The notes under the pieces are model-generated. The model did not search any database. It saw nothing but the letters and a program-made list of their open reading frames with translations, and was not told the DNA's origin. DNA of 64,000 bases from Desarmillaria ectypa (taxonomy: Eukaryota > Basidiomycota > Agaricomycetes > Agaricales > Physalacriaceae): NCBI GenBank assembly GCA_030407005.1, contig JAUDYN010000004.1:3224001-3288000 (forward strand). Reading direction: 5' to 3'. Numbering within the stretch: position 1 is the first letter of the stretch; each line of letters begins with the position of its first letter. Below are positions 11,616-23,018 of this stretch, piece after piece. Made by a program: the position numbers and the translations under genes.

Positions 11616-11803
11616 TCAGAATGCCAATTCAACTTGTGCACTCCAGATGTTACATAAATCCGACTCCCTAGTGGGAGAGTATTTACCATTTTAGATGTAT
11701 CTAAGGTGATATGTATTGATGGATGTGTGTATGTCTAATAGTTGGCCGGGACCGACACGAAACACGATGAACTTTCAAATTATGCAGTTAGCCGTTGGCT
11801 GCT

Positions 11804-13961
11804 TTACCATTCACCGTCAAACCCGATGAATCCTGAAGCGTATCATCAACATCAGAATCATTTCAAAGTACTGCATGAACATACCAGAAAGCAAAAATAT
11901 TGGGAAATATCTTTTCTTTTCCAGAGTCGAGCACCAATTCCACGCGCTTGTCAATCTCCCATCTATACAGCTTCCGGCATCAAAGAAATTATCGGCCCCG
12001 GATCCATCAAAACCGTGCCGGAAAAAGTCTCCTAATATCTCAAGGATAAGGTTGTCCGTCGACCCAAACTCATCGTCGATGTATGAGCGGAGAGCGGGTT
12101 TGGCTTCTAGGGTGGGTATCTGTTGTAGGGTATTACAAATAGGAAGAAGAATGCGGTAGATCTGAGTATATTTGTCTATGAAGAGGAGGGAGTTCGGGAC
12201 GTTGTGATCACCCATATGGACCACGCTGGAACCTATCCATGTACCGACGCTTTTCTGGGCTTTATGGAGAATGCTATGCATCATTCGAGATGTTTTGGGA
12301 CATGCCTGGACACGGTTAAGTCCTTGACCAGTGTCACGTAAACGGTAAGGAACGTTCTCCGAGAGCAGATCCTGCTCGGCCAGGGACCAAAGATGGAACA
12401 TGTCTAGCGGAGATGGTGAGATTTGGATTTGGCAGAGATCTTGGGGACATACCGTGAAGAATTTCCTTCCATAGGGTAAGACTCTGCAATACGTATGCAT
12501 ACTGCTTACTATGGTCATGCGATAATCTCGCTCCACCACGACCCTAAGGACAAGCTCAGCAGAACCCACGCCAAGCACCGAAATTCTTACAGATCGAATA
12601 GCCAGACTGGTCTTATTGTCCTTCATTTGTGTGGGGTGGAAGTACTGCTTGAGGTACGCAATCATACGTTCACATGGGTCGCGGTTAGCGCGTAGAAACG
12701 CGTGGTTGTCGCCGATACTGTACAGACATTGCCGTACATTCTCTTGCGATAGGCCATTTCGCCCGTAAAGAGATGCGAGAGTTTCGATGGCACGCTCTTT
12801 TCTTTTGATGTCCTTCTGGACGTCACGTCGTGGCCGACCTTCAGCATAGATTTCTTTTGTCGCCACTGTGATGAGGTCATCTCGCAAAAGATCTAAGGCG
12901 CCCGCCTCCTCTAGCGTCGTATAGACAGTCCTGATGGGCTTTACACAGGAGAAACTAAGCATATCCTTGACCTCCGGAGATTGACTGTCCTACAACTCGA
13001 CGTGAGTTGTTATGTAATGCAGGCGAAGAATAGATCCAACCTGGAGGAGATAGATGAGCTTTCCGTAGGTCGTCCGCATCTTATCAGGATTCATGATCTT
13101 GTGCCTCCGGCCGAGCTCGAAAACGTTTTGATAGAATGTAGCATTGGCTTCAAAATCACGGTCCTGGAATAGTTCCTGTCCTTGCTTGTAGTCTGCAGAA
13201 AGTAACAGTCCGGACATTATAGCACACAACTCGCGGATCTGGTTAACGATTCTTTTCGACTTGGACTGGCTGAAACTGATGGTATCAATCTTGTCCGTAT
13301 ACTCTGATACTGACAACGCAGCTTCCAGGAGACGTAGATATTTGCGTTCGGCAAGGGTGAGACGGAGGGGGATGAACTTTGAGCGTTCGACGAACCATTC
13401 CCCGCTTTTTTCGCCCACTACAGGTTGAGCACTCGACAGCAGGGGGGCAGGACCAGCTGTCACTCGTTCCCAGTCATCATCATCAGAGTCGGCAGCATCT
13501 CCATCGACGTCCATCTAGATACAATGAGACAAGAAATGTGTCCAAACATGCGGTACTCACCGATGTCAACCCATTGCTCGTCGGCTCTGCTTTCTTCTTT
13601 TCTGAACCCTCTAGCTGTTTGTACGTGTGTGATTTCCTGGAACCCTTTCGGTGCTGGGCAGCAAAGCAAACTTCACAGTATGTGTCGGTGCATGTGATGC
13701 ATAGGACCTGTGCCGGCTGATCTAGACCACCTTTAAGCTTAGAATAGAAGCAACAGAGAAAACTATCTTACCTTCACATTCGATACAAAAACCTTCCGCT
13801 GGGGGCTTCTCGGGGGTCTCTTCGTCCCAACCGGTAGCCGGTGAACCATTGGTACCGGGATGCTCTAACGACTCGTGGTTGGCACCAAGAATATTTTCAA
13901 GCGAAAACACGCCGTTCGTCGCTGTCGCCATTGCATTTGTACCGGAGGTGGCGTTGGACAT
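11804..13961 (-). CDS. DUF2009/UPF0652 protein with N-terminal B-box-like zinc finger
   Basis: A conserved eukaryotic family of unknown function. Seven exons: 13772-13961, 13561-13721, 13041-13514, 12591-12989, 12453-12543, 11885-12403 and 11804-11832, giving 620 aa. At about residues 58-100, CIECE, CITCTDTYCEVC and FAAQHRKGSRKSH give a Cys/His pattern like a B-box zinc finger. After an acidic linker (DSDDDDWERV) the DUF2009 core runs to the end: FIPLRLTLAERKYLRLLEAA, YGKLIYLLQ, MGDHNVPNSLLFIDKYTQIY, FFRHGFDGSGADNFFDAG and IDGRLTSAWNWC. Splicing is in phase throughout. Fungal members occur in S. pombe as UPF0652 proteins. No function is assigned beyond possible zinc-mediated protein binding. 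Confidence 0.88.
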
Positions 13962-14466
13962 TGGACAAGCACTTAACGCGTGTCATTAAAATTTGTCACT
14001 CTAAGGTCATTGGACAACAAGAATAAATTTATCCGCCTCGCGACCGGCCCGGGGATCCGTTTCCTACTTCCACCTTCGATTTTTTTATTACGTTTTGAAT
14101 TTGCTCAATACCGTCATGATGCGCCATATGGAAACGAATTTTATTAAGTGGAACCACCTTATCGGCCTGGTGGTGACTGTGACTGAGCATTCGGACGGAT
14201 GGCCAGTGAGTCATCAGCTTGGGCATTTATGCTGAACGTTCATAGAAAGAGGTAATAGATGTCCCAGGAATCTTCAAGTCTTCAGCAAAATGCCTGCTAT
14301 TGTTTGAATTGTTGACACATGAGTGATGGGCCGCCTCAATTACACTATTTCCCATCATCGGATAGCATCTCGCTATTTTATATCCAGTTTTGTCCCACGG
14401 TCGGCGTATAAGAAGCGGGCAATTCGAGTCTCCCATTCCCACTCTTCCATATAAACGCCTCTGGCA
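13962..14466. other. Divergent promoter region between DUF2009 gene and sedolisin A
   Basis: About 505 bp between two opposite ATGs. It holds no credible gene. The TATA-like element at 14407-14412 is the only specific signal I can point to. Confidence 0.5.
14407..14412 (+). promoter_or_regulatory. TATA-like element of sedolisin A
   Basis: TATAAG lies 60 bp upstream of the ATG at 14467. The tandem paralogue has TATAAAA at a near-identical distance, which supports both. A second TATAAA at about 14450 is too close to the ATG to serve as a normal TATA box. Confidence 0.4.
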
Positions 14467-16737
14467 ATGGTGAGGCTGCTGCTGTTTGTCGCATTGTCGG
14501 TTCCATTCGTATTCGCAAGTTCAGATACGAAGCGATGGGTCCACAAAGTAAAAGAGACTTTTAACGCTCCCAACGGATGGACGAAACACAGTCTTCCTTC
14601 CCCAGACCATATGATCGAGCTCCAAATCGGTCTTCGCCAACCCAGCTTTCACGTCCTTGAGCAGCACCTCTGGGAGGTCAGCGATCCCGACCATCCCCGT
14701 TACGGTCAACATCTTTCCAAAGAAGAGGTCGACGCGTTGGTTGCGCCTGACGACGAAAGTCTTGAACTTTTGCATGGATGGCTTGCTTCGTACGGTGTGG
14801 ACGAAACCGGCATAACCAGGTCGTCGGCACGAGACTGGATCAGAGTTACGCTACCACTGCAGTTGGTTGAAGAAATGCTGAACACGGTAAGCGGTCGTAT
14901 TACTCCGTCCTCTTGATGCATTTTCATCTCCTGAGTAGACGTACCATGTCTGGCAACATACTGACGGGGACTATCTTGTTCGCACGACGCGTTATAGTCT
15001 TCCAGATGTACTCCTAGACCACATTGACGTTGTACAGCCCACAACGTTGTTTGGACGTTGGAAAAGTATGAAAAGCACTGTTATTGATTTCGAAAATTTC
15101 GACCTGGGGTACACTGCCGATGTAGCCAAGCTCGATGCTGAAACCGACGACGTCGATCCGGCTTGTAACGTCTCCATCACCGTCAGCTGTCTAAAACAGC
15201 TCTACAACGCTGTCGGCTATGTTCCCTCCGATTGCAACAAGGACAGCTCCATCGGAATCACCGCGTACCTCGAGCAGAATGCGAACGAAGCAGACTTACA
15301 GCTGTTTTACCACGATCAGGTTCCCGAGGCCGTTGGTTCTACCTTCGATTCCATTTCGGTCAAGGGCGGTCTAAACGATCAGAACATCAGCTTGGCTGGT
15401 GTAGAGGCCAATCTCGATGTTCAATTCGCATTCGGACTTGCGTTTCCCATTCCTAGAACTTTTTATTCGACTGCTGGTCGCCCACCTTTCATCCCGGATG
15501 GGACTTCCACCGAGAACTCCAATGAACCATATAACGATGTACGTATTGAAGTTGACACAAAATTCAAATTGCTCATTTTCTCCATCAGTGGCTTGATTTT
15601 GTCTTGTCGCACCCTGAACCTCCCAGAGTCATCTCCACTAGTTATGGAGAGGCCGAGCAAACGGTTCCAGAAAGCTATGCTCGTCGCGCATGTCAAGGCT
15701 TCGCTCAACTTGGCGCTCGTGGTGTTACCCTGACCTTTTCCAGTGGTGACGGTGGTGTAGGAGATGGTAACCCAGATCCCGCTACGCAACAGTGCCTTAC
15801 CAACGACGGCCAGAACAGGACACAGTTCATGCCTCTTTTCCCAGCGTATGTAACCGTGTGTCTTTGTTCTTATTTTATTCACTCAACGCTACTCAAGTGG
15901 ATGTCCATTGTGCGCACCACCTCGTGCTTCCAACTGCGACCTTCTGACTTCTTGCCAGTGTGACTGCAATCGGGGGAACTGTGAATGTCCCCGAGATAGC
16001 CGTGGATTTCTCCGGCGGTGGATTTAGCAACTACGTGAGATTTCACCATGATTCCGCTATTGCTTATTCATTTTTTGTATAGTTCCCGCGTCCTTCATAC
16101 CAAAATGCAGTCATTGATGCTTACTTGAACACTTTACCTGAAGGTACCTACGAGGGTCTATTCAACAGGTACGCGTTCTTGTTAGTGCCTGAATTTGTAG
16201 TGACATTTCCCTCATCTCCAGATCAGGACGAGTACGCTAGAATTTCGGTTTTTCTCATTATCGATCTCATCATTTTTCGCCAGGCATTCCCAGACATCGC
16301 CGCCCAAGGACGTCGTTTCCGAGTGTGGTTCCAAAACAGGACTATCTCCGTTGGTGGCACCTCCGCGTCATCGCCTACAGCAGCTGCTATCTTTGCGTTG
16401 TTGAATGATGCTCGACTTGCTAAAGGTTTGCCGACCCTGGGATTCGTTAATCCGTTGTTGTACAAGGACGAGATCAGTGCGACATTTAATGACATCACTG
16501 AAGGGAACAACCCAGGATGTGGAACTCCTGGATTCAATGTGAGCGCTTGGTGGTCTGCAATACTGCTCAGAACTGACATGGTTTATCTACCCAGGCTACC
16601 AAAGGTTGGGATCCTAGTGAGTACTGTCTTTCTTTGCGTCTAGCACGTCTTTCGGTCTAGTGCTGATTGCTAACAATCCAGTAACCGGCTTCGGAACGCC
16701 TAATTTTGGCTGGTTGAAAGAACTGCTCGCTCCCTAA
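14467..16737 (+). CDS. Secreted sedolisin (S53, tripeptidyl-peptidase type), copy A
   Basis: S53 serine-carboxyl peptidases cleave peptides at acidic pH outside the cell. Ten exons: 14467-14886, 14939-15538, 15589-15845, 15898-15909, 15959-16034, 16083-16168, 16222-16231, 16284-16538, 16595-16616 and 16682-16737, giving 597 aa. A signal peptide ([17 protein letters not shown]) precedes the activation prodomain ([29 protein letters not shown]). The catalytic Glu/Asp pair is in GVEANLD (about 296 and 300), the oxyanion Asp in SSGDGG (about 392), and Ser in GGTSASSP (about 512). The calcium site is [11 protein letters not shown] plus GWDP. Two exons are only 12 and 10 nt; both are needed to keep phase and supply GCP and SGR. 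The next gene is a tandem paralogue. Confidence 0.93.
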
Positions 16738-17338
16738 GGCCTTAACTTCACTCTTTTCAATTACTTTCCAAGTTTTACTCGTTACCGCAACCATACCCAC
16801 ATGTACGTTCCTTTGTTATAACATGCCTGAAAGTTATCACTGTCGAGCCGACCGAGATAATACGAAAGCTTTGAAGCCAAACAACCGTTCAAATTCGATG
16901 ATATTCTAAGAGGACTGTTCTAAAAATCTATCCCTGTTTTAAATGTCTCCCGCCCAAAATTAGTAATGCGGTGCCATGTTTTGTACACGGTATAAGTACG
17001 TTGACATTGTCCAAACCTATCCCTCAATCTTCGATTTTTAATGTTCTCGATGAGTCGGCTGGCTGGGCCGCACTTGGCATCTGTATGCTCTACATGGAGA
17101 AGTTCCTCAGCGACCGCACACTGGTACCCGTCCTTCGCGCGTAATACGCGGCGTAATTGAGTTTGAACAATGATTCTTGTAGTCCAAGTCTGGTCGTATC
17201 CGCTGGGCATACACTTGGATTCTCAGGTTCGTGATGTGTCAAGGCCATTCCGGAGGGGACATTTATGTAATGGCCGACACCAGTATAAAATGATTCGAAG
17301 CTTTGGGGGGGTTCCAGTCAACTCTTCCCTCCCCGGAC
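16738..17338. other. Spacer between the tandem sedolisins, with copy B promoter
   Basis: 601 bp without a gene. The minus-strand frame at 16920-17210 has no domain. TATAAAA at 17284-17290 is the likely core promoter of copy B. I saw no obvious long repeat that would mark the duplication endpoint. Confidence 0.5.
17284..17290 (+). promoter_or_regulatory. TATA box of sedolisin B
   Basis: TATAAAA lies 55 bp upstream of the ATG at 17339, in the same relative position as the TATAAG element of copy A. Confidence 0.5.
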
Positions 17339-19730
17339 ATGAAATTGTGGACTGTTCTTTTATCCCTAGCTGCCTCTGGGGCTCTCGCGACGCATAGTAT
17401 TAAAGAGAAGGTCATTCCTCCTCGAGAATGGATTCGCGACGGTCTCCCTCCTTCCAGTCACATTGTAGAACTGCGAATCGGTCTTCGGCAATCCGATTTT
17501 GACGCTCTTGAACGTCACTTGTACGAAGTCAGCGATCCGTTCCATAGCCGGTATGGTGACTACCTGTCCAAGGAGGAGGTGGAGGACCTAGTCGCGCCTC
17601 ATCCGAAGAGTTTGGCAGCAGTCGACGCGTGGCTTTCGTCTTACGGCCTTCTAGAAAGCGACTATATCCGTTCTTCAGCCAAGGACTGGCTAACCATCAA
17701 CATCCCTGTCAGCCTTGCCGAGAAGTTGCTGGATACAGTACGTTTATGCACACCTTCTACAGTTGAATAATAGACATTCTACATTCCCAGAAATATCAAG
17801 TCTGGAGACATGCCGACAGCGGAGAGTACATTGTTCGAACGACCAGTTACAGCCTACCACCTCATTTGCACGACCACATCGATGTTATCCAACCTACAAC
17901 TATATTCTCTCGTATGATGGGCTTCAAGTCTACTATCCACGGTTTCAATGCCTTGCCCCCAACGATGAAAGTTTTGAATGGCACGACCACAGATCTGGAC
18001 TCTGGTGCCACTATCGACAACAGCTGCAAGTATGCTATTACTCTCAACTGCCTCAAACAGCTATATAACGCAACTGACTACAACGCCACGGACCAATCCA
18101 AGAACGGCATCGGTATTACCGGGTACCTGGAGGAATATGCCAATGATCAGGACTTGCAATCTTTTTATGGCGAGCAACGGCCCGAAGCCCAGGACTCTCA
18201 ATTTAAAGTCGTGTCGATAAACGGTTAGCAACATATTGATTATCCAGCTCATACTCAAGAATTCTGAAGGTGGCCAGAATCCCCAAAACATTTCACAGGC
18301 TGGCGCTGAGGCGAACCTTGACGTTCAGTTTGCTTTCGGGTTGAGTTTCCCTATCAAAGTATGTCCATTTGAACCTGTAGCAATTTCCGTTCTGTAGACA
18401 ATGATTCCACTTTAGTCCACTTTCTATTCAACGGCTGGTCGTCCACCTTTCATCCCGCCATATCAGACTGGCAATTCAAGTGCTCCCGCTAATACGAATG
18501 AACCTTACGCGGAGGTGAGTACTTGCGCAAGTTTCGGTAAAATCAGCACCTTATTGCTACTTATCTAGTGGCTCGACTATATGTTAGGTCAAGAAGACCT
18601 TCCGGCGACTATTTCCACGAGCTATGGAGATAATGAAAATACCGGTATACACTGCGAAATGTTCGGGATGCATCACTGATACTTATAAGTTTTCTTCAGT
18701 TCCCTTGCACTACGCACGTCGTATCTGTAAAGGCTTTGCACAACTCGGCACGTTTCATTGCATTGCCTCTCTTCTTCCTCTTTTGCTAAGCTTTCACAGG
18801 CGTTCGCGGTGTCTCTTTACTATTCGCCAGCGGTGACAGTGGTGTCGGTAACGGAGAGTGCATCACAAATGACGGTACCCAGACCAAAAATTTTGTTCCA
18901 AGTTTGTATCATTTTCGTCCTCTGACACATGAAAAAAGACTCAATTTACTTTAGGTTTCCCTGCTTCTTGTCCCTAGTAAGTGGTTATGGGCTCATCGAT
19001 TAAGTTACAATGACATGTTCACAGCGTTACGGCAGTAGGTGGAACGTCAGGCATCCCAGAGCAAGCGGTCTATTTCTCCGGAGGCGGTTTCAGTAACTAT
19101 TTCACCCGTCCGAAATGGCAGGACAAAGCAGTCAAGAAATACCTTGCAAGCCTTCCCAACGGCACCTACGAGGGCCTTTACAATGCGTGCGCGTAGGATT
19201 GCTCTCTTTGAATAGCAGATTAACTAAATGAGATTCTAGTTCTGGAAGAGTACGCTGGTTTTCTAGGTACAACCAACCTTGCTTAGAACTATTATAGGGA
19301 ATTCCAGACGTCTCCGCATTGGCAGTGAACTATCGCATTTGGTACAGGGGAAAGGCGTCCAGTATCGGCGGTACTTCAGCGTCAGCGCCCGCATTCGCAG
19401 GACTAGTTGCGCTGCTGAATGACGCCAAACTGAAAGTTTCCAACTCGACCCTGGGATTCTTAAACCCGCTGCTCTATGAGAAAGGCTTAGCGGGTCTCAA
19501 TGATATCAAGTCTGGGAACAATCCTGGTTGCGGTACCAAGGGGTTCAATGTAGGTTTTCCTGGCATGTTAACCCCTCTTCCTAAACTGACGATGACACGA
19601 CAGGCGACTAAAGGCTGGGATCCAGGTTAGTATGATGAGAGCCTCAGTGTTGCCCTTACGCTTACGGATGACAGCGACCGGCCTTGGAACTCCCAACTTT
19701 GGCAAGCTCAAAGACCTGCTGACTTGTTAA
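17339..19730 (+). CDS. Secreted sedolisin (S53), copy B
   Basis: Tandem paralogue of copy A, 589 aa in 13 exons: 17339-17737, 17791-18223, 18270-18358, 18416-18514, 18569-18644, 18700-18747, 18800-18901, 18955-18976, 19025-19186, 19240-19249, 19298-19549, 19604-19625 and 19675-19730. Signal peptide [17 protein letters not shown]; prodomain block [20 protein letters not shown]. Catalytic residues are in GAEANLD (about 289 and 293), ASGDSG (about 391) and GGTSASAP (about 504); the calcium loop is [11 protein letters not shown] with GWDP. All key residues are kept, so it should be active. It has four introns that copy A lacks and lacks one that A has. Intron 6 (18748-18799) fits only with a GC donor (GCACGT). 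It shares the 10-nt exon encoding the end of an SGR motif. Confidence 0.92.
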
Positions 19731-19804
19731 GGCGTCCAAACCAGAAATACAGATATATACCACAGACCCGTAAAGATGTACAAGCATATACAGAACGATG
19801 GGGG

Positions 19805-20969
19805 TCATTTCCGCATTCGTTTCTTGAACCGCTCCATGACCTGCGTAGCGGTGTGTTAAGATAGAAGGCTTTGAGTGACTGTAAGCACAAACCAATTCGT
19901 CCGTAGCCATCTGAGGCTTGTCATTCGGCTTTTGTGGCTTGTCTTCTGAAGTAGGCAAACCCATAGCCTCCAATTTAGCGTCTCGCATAATGTCAGCGTC
20001 CGATTTAGATTTTAGGTTTGGTCGATAGACTGTTTGCGCGTTAGAAAATCAGCATACAACGGAATGGAACTGACAACTCACAGCGATTAGCAGCTAAATG
20101 GGCCTCATCGTTGTTCGTAGGCCGTCTGTCCTGTTTTCCCTCAGCGACAACACGCTTAGCTTTCTCGGTGTCTTCGATGTTTTTCAACCTCGCACTATAG
20201 GATATTACATATAAACATTCAGAGGCAAAGGGCGATGACTCACTCCATGCCAAGGTCAACCTCAGGTATAGCCGTCAGCATTGATATACTGTTGGTAACG
20301 CTGCCGTCATCTGTGGTCGGCTTCTGCTGATCAACTTTCCACCGGTCTGAAATTTGGTAAAGCGCCTCCTGGGGATCCATGGGCTTGTTCTTGTCCTCTG
20401 AATCGTCGCATGGGTGGCTTCTTATTTTGAGGTTCTCCTCTATATATGCCATCCTACAGAGTATAGTTAGTATGCTAATGAGAAGACGCGATGGCCCATG
20501 CACATGTGCTTGTCGACATCGAGGGCATTGGTCTGCTGAGTGAAGTTGTTCGCTCGCACCACCCTCCGGGCTCTAGCATCTCTTTCTTCGTCGCTGTAGC
20601 CACATTCGTATGATTAAAATGTCACAGAGAGAACGCATTCGCAGGCATACTCTTCTTCATCAGGATCAACGGTGGCACCCTTCCTCAGTCCCCCTTGTTC
20701 CTGTACTCCCTCAATGGGGCGCTTCCGTTTCTTCTTCGTGTCACCCTTGTTCAATTTCGTCGCGTCGATACCCTGCCGCAACTTCCTCAGCCTTCGGAGC
20801 TCTATGAGGTCAGATAATCTACGACCGTTACTATTAACAAACTCCCAGGACCAAGAAGGAAAACGCACGGCAATTTCTCGTCACCTTCTTCTTCTTCTAT
20901 CTCTTTGTCCTCTGATTCTGGCGATACTTCGCGGACTCTTGGCTGAGGTCGGGACCGTTTCTTGATCAT
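19805..20969 (-). CDS. TLS1: TLS1/C9orf78 (HCA59) family spliceosome-associated protein
   Basis: Members of the HCA59/TLS1 family are nuclear, bind the spliceosome (S. pombe Tls1 acts with Brr2), and affect splicing of telomere factors. Seven exons: 20869-20969, 20651-20818, 20504-20593, 20244-20453, 20082-20194, 19893-20029 and 19805-19840, giving 284 aa. Family blocks: IELRRLRKLRQGIDATKL near residue 40, NNFTQQTNALDVDKHMMAYI mid-protein, then MLTAIPEVDLGMDARLKNIE, and YRPNLKSKSDADIMRDAKLE near the end. It ends in a basic tail, ERFKKRMRK. The protein is rich in Glu, Asp, Lys and Arg, as expected. The end lies 74 bp from sedolisin B's stop on the opposite strand. Confidence 0.88.
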
Positions 20970-21121
20970 GGTTCAAGTTTGAATAACAAAGTTTGTGGCT
21001 GTGCCATAGTAAGGTAAGGCATAAGCAAATGCTACAACAAATCCAAGTAATTTATTCGGAGAACCAAAGCTACAGAAGTCGTCCATGTGTTGACATAGAG
21101 ATGAACAGTTTTATACATTAA

Positions 21122-22510
21122 TTACGATATTAATTCAGTCTCTGGTGGTACGGACAGGCTGGAGCGAGCTCGGTCTCGATCACCAGTATCTGCAGTGTCA
21201 CCCAGAGACACGGGAGAAGGAAGGGCACCGAGATCGGCAAGGGGAGAAGCATGGCGGGAAAGCATGGATTCGGGAGGTCGAACGCCACCGCGACGAAGCC
21301 TCGGCACAGCCAAGGTTCTTTCTTCACTGATTTCGGTGGTAGGCGAGCTGACAGGAGAGCGAGATGTTACAGGACTAGGAAAAGGGAACCAATAACTTGA
21401 CGGTGGGGCAGACCTGGGTTCATTGCGGTCCTCAACGATATCTATTATTTCTGCTGGGGGTGAATCGCGCGGTCTGCCTCGTCTGGGAAGGGGAAAAAAT
21501 CGTCGAGCAGATGAAGAGGATGAGGTCCAAGCTGGCTCTCTTTCTCTAGAGTCTGCGATATGGCTGGACTCAGGACCCTCCGAGAGGATTCCCAACGACT
21601 GTCTTAGGCTGTCACGTATGGTCGAGCGACGACGGGAGGTAAAGTCATTGAAATCGACGGTTCTTGAACGAATGGGGCGGCGTATGGATGATACTCTGCT
21701 AGGTGATGTATGCGACGAAGTGATGGGAGCGAATGAAGGCATACTATTATGACGAACATCTGCTGGAGGGGATGATTGAGTTTGGGGATCGGACCCGGAG
21801 AGAACATCAGTTGGAGTAGGGCTGCGATGTTGGACGACGGTAGTGGCACCGGCGGAACCAATCCATCCATCATTCCAGCTGTCACTGCCATACGCATCAT
21901 AAAGGTTGGAGTTGATTCGGACACCTTCTATGGTCGATGACATAGGATCAAGTAGATGGTCAAATTCATCATCGTCGTCCATGTCCACCACTCGAGCCGG
22001 AGGCGAAGTCAGATATTCTGACAACATTGGCCTCCGAGCGACGGAACGACGGCGAATGATCTTGTAGTCCATGCTGAGTGCCCGAAGGCTTTTGGCCGTA
22101 CGTTCAGCTATGAGCTTACGATCGCCCAAGTTTTGCCGGTTCCGGCGGTCAGCCAACTCCTGATAGACATTGATCAATCAAGCGAGAAAGAGAGCAGCGG
22201 GTTATGCACCTTGACCATTATATCGATGATAGAGGTAGTGAAGGAGTCCCCAGGTTCCAAGTCCTCTACAAAATCTCGATAGCTAATAGTGGGCTCCATC
22301 TTCTCTTTCTCCAGCATCGCACGCCTGATAGCACCGGATCTGGTTACAGCTTAGATTCGAACTCATTCAGGGCCCGGGTATGATTCACATACACAAGACT
22401 TTTAATTTTTGTGTTCAAGACATCATCGCAATAGTCAGAAGTCCTGTGTCCGTGTGAATCAGCAAGACCGTGATATTGCCACCGCAACGGGGACCCCACC
22501 ATTTACCCAT
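21122..22510 (-). CDS. Unknown 409-aa protein, conserved-looking N-terminus and disordered tail
   Basis: I do not recognise this gene. Model: exons 22500-22510, 22393-22443, 22210-22339 and 21122-22159. The first coding exon is only 11 nt (Met-Gly-Lys plus two bases); joining it in phase gives MGKWTSDYCDDVLNTKIKSL. The first 110 residues are charged and helix-prone (AIRRAMLEKEKMEP, YRDFVEDLEPGD, IDIMVKELADRRN, RKLIAERTAKSLRALSMDY). The remaining 300 residues are Ser/Pro/Arg-rich and probably disordered. Introns of 50-56 nt are standard GT-AG. The long last exon is certain to be open; the short first exons are inferred and may change. The 3' end is 152 bp from the TLS1 start, same strand. Confidence 0.65.
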
Positions 22511-23018
22511 TTTATGGGGAAGATATAGTTTAACGAACGAACGTCCAAACAGGCTCCCGAGAAGAGTTAACTTTTAAAGAGCCAGCAGACAGGGAAGACA
22601 GAGCACAGCTGTATCGTCGTGGGTGGATGGTGGGTGATGGTGGTCAAGGAGGGCCTCAACGGAACAGGTAAACAAGCGTCATCAAAGATGTGGCTGCAAT
22701 TTTTCCCTCTACTATTTTTGGAATATTGCTTCCCATGGAGTCGGCCTTTGACAGTGGCTTCAGCACTATCGCGTATATAAGGGTCTATTGGCTTGATATC
22801 TCCCATATTCTGGCTCCGATAAAATCCTTCCGAGCAAAACGTGGATTTGAGCCAGAGGAGCGGCCAGTGATGGACCTGATGGTTGAATATCACTCGCGCG
22901 CTACAAGATCCCCAAAAAGCGGCAATATTCCAGTTGAGTGATGTATATGCTATCGCTGCTGATACTCAGAGAGTCAGTAGTTATAAACTTAGCATCTCCT
23001 TCATTGAGTATTGCTACG
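22511..23018. other. Intergenic, 0.5 kb
   Basis: Between the start of the 409-aa gene and the end of uS4m, both minus strand, so it should hold one promoter and one 3' end. Two short opposite frames at 22567-22941 overlap and look like chance. Confidence 0.5.

Noticed and set aside
14467..19730. Sedolisin pair considered as part of a secondary-metabolite or virulence cluster
   Set aside because: Neighbours are housekeeping genes on both sides, with no synthase, transporter or regulator; a simple tandem duplication explains it.
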